In this document: positions 59,471 through 64,000 of the stretch, piece by piece
How positions within the stretch are numbered: position 1 is the stretch's first letter
How the letters are laid out: each line of letters begins with the position of its first letter
Source: Cornus controversa
Taxonomy: Eukaryota > Streptophyta > Magnoliopsida > Cornales > Cornaceae
Direction of reading: 5' to 3'
Length of the DNA: 64,000 nt
Assembly: GCA_026545225.1 (NCBI GenBank)
Contig: CM048845.1
Location: 54,660,033-54,724,032, forward strand
Notes under the pieces: generated by a model
Databases searched by the model: none
Seen by the model: only the letters and a program-made list of their open reading frames with translations
What the model was told of the DNA's origin: nothing
Made by a program: the position numbers and the translations under genes

Positions 59471-60755
59471 AAGTTTTGTCCAAGTGTGCCTTACATGGGG
59501 TACAGAGTTATCCAACCATGCTATAGAAGTGGTAAAATTATCCACTAAGGTATGACCATTGGAGCTATCCAATTATGCCCATGCTAATGCCTAGAAACCA
59601 GAGTAGTCCAAAATTAAGTGATCGTCGGAGTTGTCTAATTACAATGGCAAGATCAATATATTGCCAAGAATGTATGATCTTAAGAGTTGCCTAATCATAC
59701 ATGTGTCATCGAAGTTATCCAGCACTACATGATCGTCGGAGTTGACCCATCATGTATAAGTATCGAATTATGACCGAAAAAGATGTAAAACTAAAGATGT
59801 TTATGTGTTTAGCTGCTACGCATAATGAATATTTTTAATGCATATATGTATTGTATTAGATTGGTTTAACATTCAATTGCTGAATGTGTCATGTAGAATA
59901 GCAATATTATGATTACATATCATATAGGTTGACGTCGAGTTGATACCTAGGTGGGTTGGGGCATTCGTACTGAGCTATTTGTTTGCTTACTCCTCTCTCC
60001 CCAAACTTTTTTAGATAAGGCACCGGCAATAGATGGAACTTGAGTAGCTACACGGAGTACTTGAGAGCATTTTTGGAGTTTTGAGTATCTATATATGTAT
60101 GTGTCATGTTGACACCTTTGAGAAATTGTAATATGGATGTTGGACAGGTATTTTGACACATTGGTTCTACTTTTGGGAAATTGGACCATTATATATATAT
60201 ATTCTGGACTTGAACCGATGTTTATGATGTAATTAATTTGCTTATTATTTTAAATGTTTTCGCGTATGTTTTTAGTTGTATGAAATGTGGTATGATGTTT
60301 GTGGAATTCATGATTGATGCTGAATGAGTATTGGATGTCCTAATGAAAAATAGGACTTAACAAAAATTTTCTGCCGAAGGGTTTCGATTAATTGAAAACC
60401 TACCTTCGATTAATCGAAGACCCATGTTCGATTAATCGGAGAAACTGAGTAAATTTGAATCCCAAATCCAGCATATTTCGATTGAAGTTTCGATAGAACT
60501 TCAATTAAACGTAGTTTCGATTAATCGAAAGTAACTTGAAATGGGCATAGTTTATTTGTTTTGAATTGGAATTGAGTGTAGTTTTCTTTGAAATTGAGTG
60601 ATTTTGAATCATCTTTCTAATGGACTTGATCCTGTCACACATATGAAACTAAGTCTTAGGATCGAAGGGTTCAAGTGTATGAACCGGTTGAGCTTTTATT
60701 CAATCATTTCCATTTCTCATGCTCTTAATCAGGTGTCAGAAATCGAGGCATGACA
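58449..60755 (+). repeat. 3' LTR of Tekay/Del element
   Basis: 2307 bp, TGTAGAGACTGGG to GGCATGACA. It contains a (TA)n run at about 59437-59468 and, 225-380 bp before its end, palindromes of the type TTCGATTAATCGAA (about 60378-60530). Confidence 0.85.
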
Positions 60756-61895
60756 TTGGTAGTCTTTTAGACAAACTTAATTCTAATTTACTCTTACTTG
60801 AGGGGAGGGTTTTTCACATAAGATGTTGTGCACACATCTTAACCTTGGTTGTGAAATATGGGTTAGAACTAATTGGGGATATGATTGAAAGAATACATGA
60901 TAGTGTTTATTTTTGGACAGCAACATCAGGTAGAAATGAAAATTTTGAAGAAGTTGCTTGCCAATTAAATATCATATGCACTAAAAAGTTAGCTCTTGAT
61001 TGTAAAACTCATTGGAACTTAACATATCTCATGTTTCAAGTTGTTTTCATTTTAGAGATGTGTTTCCATGATTAAAACAACACGAGACTTTACACTAGAT
61101 TGCCAACTTATCAAGAATGGGAAAAGGGGAAAGAAATTTGTGAAAAAATGAATATTTTTTCACTATTACAAAATTATTTTTCAGTACTAATTACCCTACT
61201 TCCAATTGTTATTTCCGTAAATTTTGTGATATCAAGAGGAATAGTCTATATGGGTTCAAAGTCCAAGTGAGGTCATTAGAGTGATGTCATAAAAAATGAT
61301 GGAGAAATATATGAAATATTAGGATTTTTGTCATGTGATTATGGCAATGGTTGTGGTTTTAGATCCATAATATAAGATGAAGCTAGTTGAATATCGTTAT
61401 CGAGAAATTTATGGAGATGAAGATTTTATTACAATTCAAAAAGTTTGCCAAAGTGTTTATGACTTGGTTTGTGAGTACCAAAGTAAGACAATGTTGGATG
61501 GAACTATTAATGTTGGTTCTTCTTCTTCTTCTAAGTTTTCTTCTTCAAGTGGAGCTACTAATTCGAAGGATGATAGTTTCTTTAATTTTTATAAGTATGT
61601 CAAGTTGAGTGCAACTAGGGTGCATATAAGGACTGAGTTGAAATTTTACTTAGAAGAAAGTGTGCTACCTAGAACTGACAATTTTGATGTCTTGGCTTAA
61701 TGAAAGTTGAATGGAGTTAAGTTTCTTACTTTGCAAAAGATTGCTTGGGATGTTTTAGTTATTTATGTGTCTACCATTTCATCAGAGTCTGCATTTAGCA
61801 TTGGTGGTAGGGTGATTAGTCCACATCGTAGTAGACTTCATCCATCTACTTTGTAGGCTTTGATGTGTGCTCAGAGTTGGTTAATTTCTGAATAA
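60756..61895 (+). pseudogene. hAT transposase, C-terminal half
   Basis: Continues directly from 44124 after the TTGGT duplication: SLLDKLNSNLLLLEGRVFHI, RCCAHILTLVVKYGLELIGD and KLALDCKTHWNLTYLMFQ. A degenerate middle follows, then YREIYGDEDF, a Ser-rich linker and the hAT dimerisation domain (LQKIAWDVLVIYVSTISSES, AFSIGGRVISPHRSRLHPST), ending in SWLISE and TAA 61893-61895. It carries several stops and frameshifts. The product of an intact gene would cut and paste hAT elements with 8-bp target duplications. Confidence 0.85.
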
Positions 61896-62392
61896 GAGAA
61901 TGGTAATTGATTTTTAAATTTTTAATGAATTAATTTCTAATGCAATAGTTAGCTAAATTTTTTTTTTGTTTGTTTTTAGGATCTATTCTCATCTTTGAAC
62001 CATCCAAAATCAACATAAATAATGATAAGGATGATGATTACATTTTTGAGGTTTGCTCTCAGTAAGGTATAATTTGTTATTATTAATTTTTATTTTCATT
62101 GTGTACACTGTATAATCTAACATAATTAAGAGTTATGGAGAAAGTTCACTTTCAGTTTGTATAGGGAGTAATTTTGCATGTGAAGCAAACCTACTGGTTT
62201 GAGAAGAACCCAATGACTTCAGGTGATGTTATAAATTATAGTTTCATTATTGTTTATACAATTATATCCTTGCAATTATTTAACTTCAACATGTGTTTAT
62301 CTTATTCAAGTATATAATAAATAATATATATTATATATATAATTGTGCTCATAAGCATTAGTTCAATAGTTAATTAAAAAGTATATAATTGT
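61896..62392. other. 3' flank of hAT gene, AT-rich
   Basis: A short GT...AG-like stretch (about 61901-61979) could be a 3' intron of the hAT gene. Otherwise AT-rich, with (TA)n near 62328. No terminal inverted repeat identified. Confidence 0.45.
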
Positions 62393-62856
62393 GTTCTATT
62401 AGATAACTGGGTGAAGATAATACGTTATCCCCCATTTAGTGGTTCATCCACTATAGACTCCTATATGGAGTGTAACTCTGATTATGCGATGCATAATCTC
62501 TATAAAATGGAACAACGAGAGAGAAAAAAAAAAGACGATGATTGAGAAATAGAATTCTCTCTGAGTTTTTACCCTCTGGTATTCTTCCTTCCGTTATTTC
62601 TCTGAGTTCACTCTCTATCTTGATCTCACTCTGTGGTAGCCATCAACCAATAGGACTTGAATTGTGAAATACACATGGAGAACTCTAATAGTCGCTTTAT
62701 TGACAAGGATGGAGAACTCTAATAGTCGCTTTATTGACGAGGATCACATCGCCGTATGGACAACTCGTAACACAAGTTATTAGTTCGTTTGCTTCCGCTA
62801 TTTCGGTCTACAAGAGGTAATTGAATATTTCGATAATATAGATTGATTTTCTTACA
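62393..62856 (+). mobile_element. 5' LTR of a copia-type element
   Basis: The right edge CTTACA at 62856 is followed by T and then TGGTATCAAAGCC (62858-62870), an initiator-Met primer site as in most copia elements. The start near 62393 (TGTTCTATTAG) is a guess. TATAAAATGG near 62500 is a possible TATA box. It contains a perfect-length 34-bp tandem duplication (ATGGAGAACTCTAATAGTCG onward, at about 62674 and 62708) with one difference. Confidence 0.65.
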
Positions 62857-62857
62857 T

Positions 62858-62870
62858 TGGTATCAAAGCC
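62858..62870 (+). promoter_or_regulatory. Primer binding site, initiator tRNA-Met type
   Basis: TGGTATCAAAGCC, one base after the LTR edge. Confidence 0.75.
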
Positions 62871-64000
62871 TTTATGTTTGTTGTTCACTTAATTTTCATG
62901 AGCATGCTTAGAATAAATTTTGCAAATTTATTATATAATAGTATGCTTAAAAATTTATGAAAAATTGTTTCTCATGAAATTGATATCGTATTAGACTGAT
63001 TTTTCAATATGTTGTAGCCAATATGCAAATATATAGATCCAGAAATTTTTATGGAAAAACTCCATGTATTTTATTTTTTAAATAAGGATGATATAGAATA
63101 ACCTTGCTAGGCCTTTTTCTTATTCATCGTTAAGTTTTGGTGCATGAAAATTATATGAAAATATTCCTTATTTCATAAGCTTTTCGTGCATATATTATTT
63201 GCAATTTTTCGATGTCTAGTTTGTGAGAAATCCATCCAAGAAGTTTCTGATCGAAAATAAGTGTTAAATGAAAAATATAGCAGTTTATTTCATGTTTCAC
63301 TCTCACCGAGATAGAGTGTAATTCACCCCCGTAGTTAGGAAGCTCATAATTCACCAACGGAAGCACCATCTTATTCGAAACAGTGAGACAATCATAGTGG
63401 TGATCTTGGAAGTGGGAAAAGGCACTGGGAATGTGGCACGTGGGACCCATGCTCCTCTTACTCGTACCTAGTGGCATGTGGGGGTGCGTGAGACCACTGT
63501 AGAGCTCCGTTTGGGACACCATTTTTCCAAGTAGCTTCGGAATTTAATCTTACATATTTTCATAATTTTTGTTTGCAAATTTTGTTTGATAAAATTAGAA
63601 AATTTCAAAGGGAAAAGACTCAATCATGTACATGAATGTGCGTATGGAACTGTTTGGTGATCTGCTTTGTGATGTTTATGATCTTTGAGCTTTATCCTAA
63701 TTTTTTGTTGAACATTTGCAATTATTGACATTATATTCATAGTAATTGCATTGGGTTTTAATATGAATCATTTTTATTATTTTCACATTGCTTATTGAAT
63801 TGATCCTTTATATGTGAAGACCCAATTCCTACTCCCACTGCAGTGAGTATGATAAATTCCATCAAAAAAATCCATTTATTTTTTTGTGATATTATGGATG
63901 TATGATGATACAAGATTGAATGATATTATTATATTAATATTCTAGTGCACGCGTTAAAGTTATAGTGTTATAACAATGCCTAATTTTAGATATATAGATT
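62871..64000 (+). other. Interior of copia-type element or flank, no gene seen
   Basis: 1.1 kb after the primer site without recognisable gag or pol. The longest ORF (63151-63522, minus strand) has no family feature and runs against the element. Either the leader is long, or the coding region was lost, or it lies to the right of the window. Confidence 0.5.

Larger units (their letters stand above)
44125..60755 (+). mobile_element. Tekay/Del-type gypsy element inserted in hAT transposase
   Basis: The outer borders are TGTAGAGACC at 44125 and GGCATGACA at 60755, flanked by TTGGT on both sides (44120-44124 and 60756-60760). Coding order on the plus strand: gag (45635-46147, resuming 52843-53340), pol (53580-56863), 3' LTR (58449-60755). 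The length is inflated by a nested solo LTR and, inside that, a gag-only element. The 5' LTR has lost its 3' part and the primer site. The element is old, with many stops. Confidence 0.88.

Noticed and set aside
58449..60755. Independent solo LTR
   Set aside because: Its 5' flank GAGTT does not match the 3' flank TTGGT; TTGGT pairs with 44120-44124, so it is the 3' LTR of the large element.
63151..63522. 123-aa minus-strand ORF
   Set aside because: No family feature; lies antisense in the presumed leader of a copia element.

Overview
The window looks like nuclear DNA of a eudicot plant: AT-rich, full of (TA)n microsatellites and nested LTR retrotransposons, with host genes that have canonical GT-AG introns. 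I found two host genes. One is the 5' part of a 4-coumarate:CoA ligase gene (4CL, minus strand, exons 1 and 2 at 950-3325) with AC/box-L promoter motifs of phenylpropanoid genes. The other is a small two-exon gene (38645-41171, minus strand) coding for a 99-aa LEA-like protein. Almost everything else is mobile DNA or its debris. The species cannot be named from the sequence.

Layout. 1-3760: 4CL (remaining exons lie left of the window) and its promoter. 3960-5825: short direct repeats and a Tourist/PIF-type MITE. 5826-25634: a segment of about 2 kb present in three tandem copies. The second copy is split by a complete 13.1-kb Athila-type Ty3/gypsy element (9835-22925, TSD AGTTC). That element has a tRNA-Asp primer site, a gag-pol broken by one frameshift and two in-frame stops, and a separate intact GC-rich third ORF that appears to have its own promoter, 5' leader and intron. 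26337-34728: remnants packed side by side, namely a SIRE-like LTR, a truncated Tekay/Del-type LTR, a decayed chromovirus-like gypsy element with an initiator-Met primer site, and the edge of a Tat-like element. 35000-38640: AT-rich, no gene seen. 38645-41390: the LEA-like gene, whose 2.2-kb intron carries a 565-bp hAT-type non-autonomous element.

43115-61895 is a nest four levels deep. A hAT transposase gene is cut by a Tekay/Del element (44125-60755, TSD TTGGT). The gag of that element is cut by a solo LTR of the same family (46153-52837, TSD ACATC). That LTR is cut by a gag-only Tat-like element resembling the TR-GAG class (47040-51140, TSD GTTGT/GTTAT), which carries a CCCGTAGGGCTG higher-order repeat. 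62393-64000 holds a copia-type LTR edge with its primer site.

The most interesting signal crosses element families. Arrays of short palindromes built on TCGATnnATCGA or CAGnnnnCTG lie in LTRs of unrelated families. In the Athila element they lie upstream of both the LTR TATA region and the putative internal promoter of the third ORF. Coordinates and translations were read by eye; lineage names rest on recognised motifs, not on database searches.
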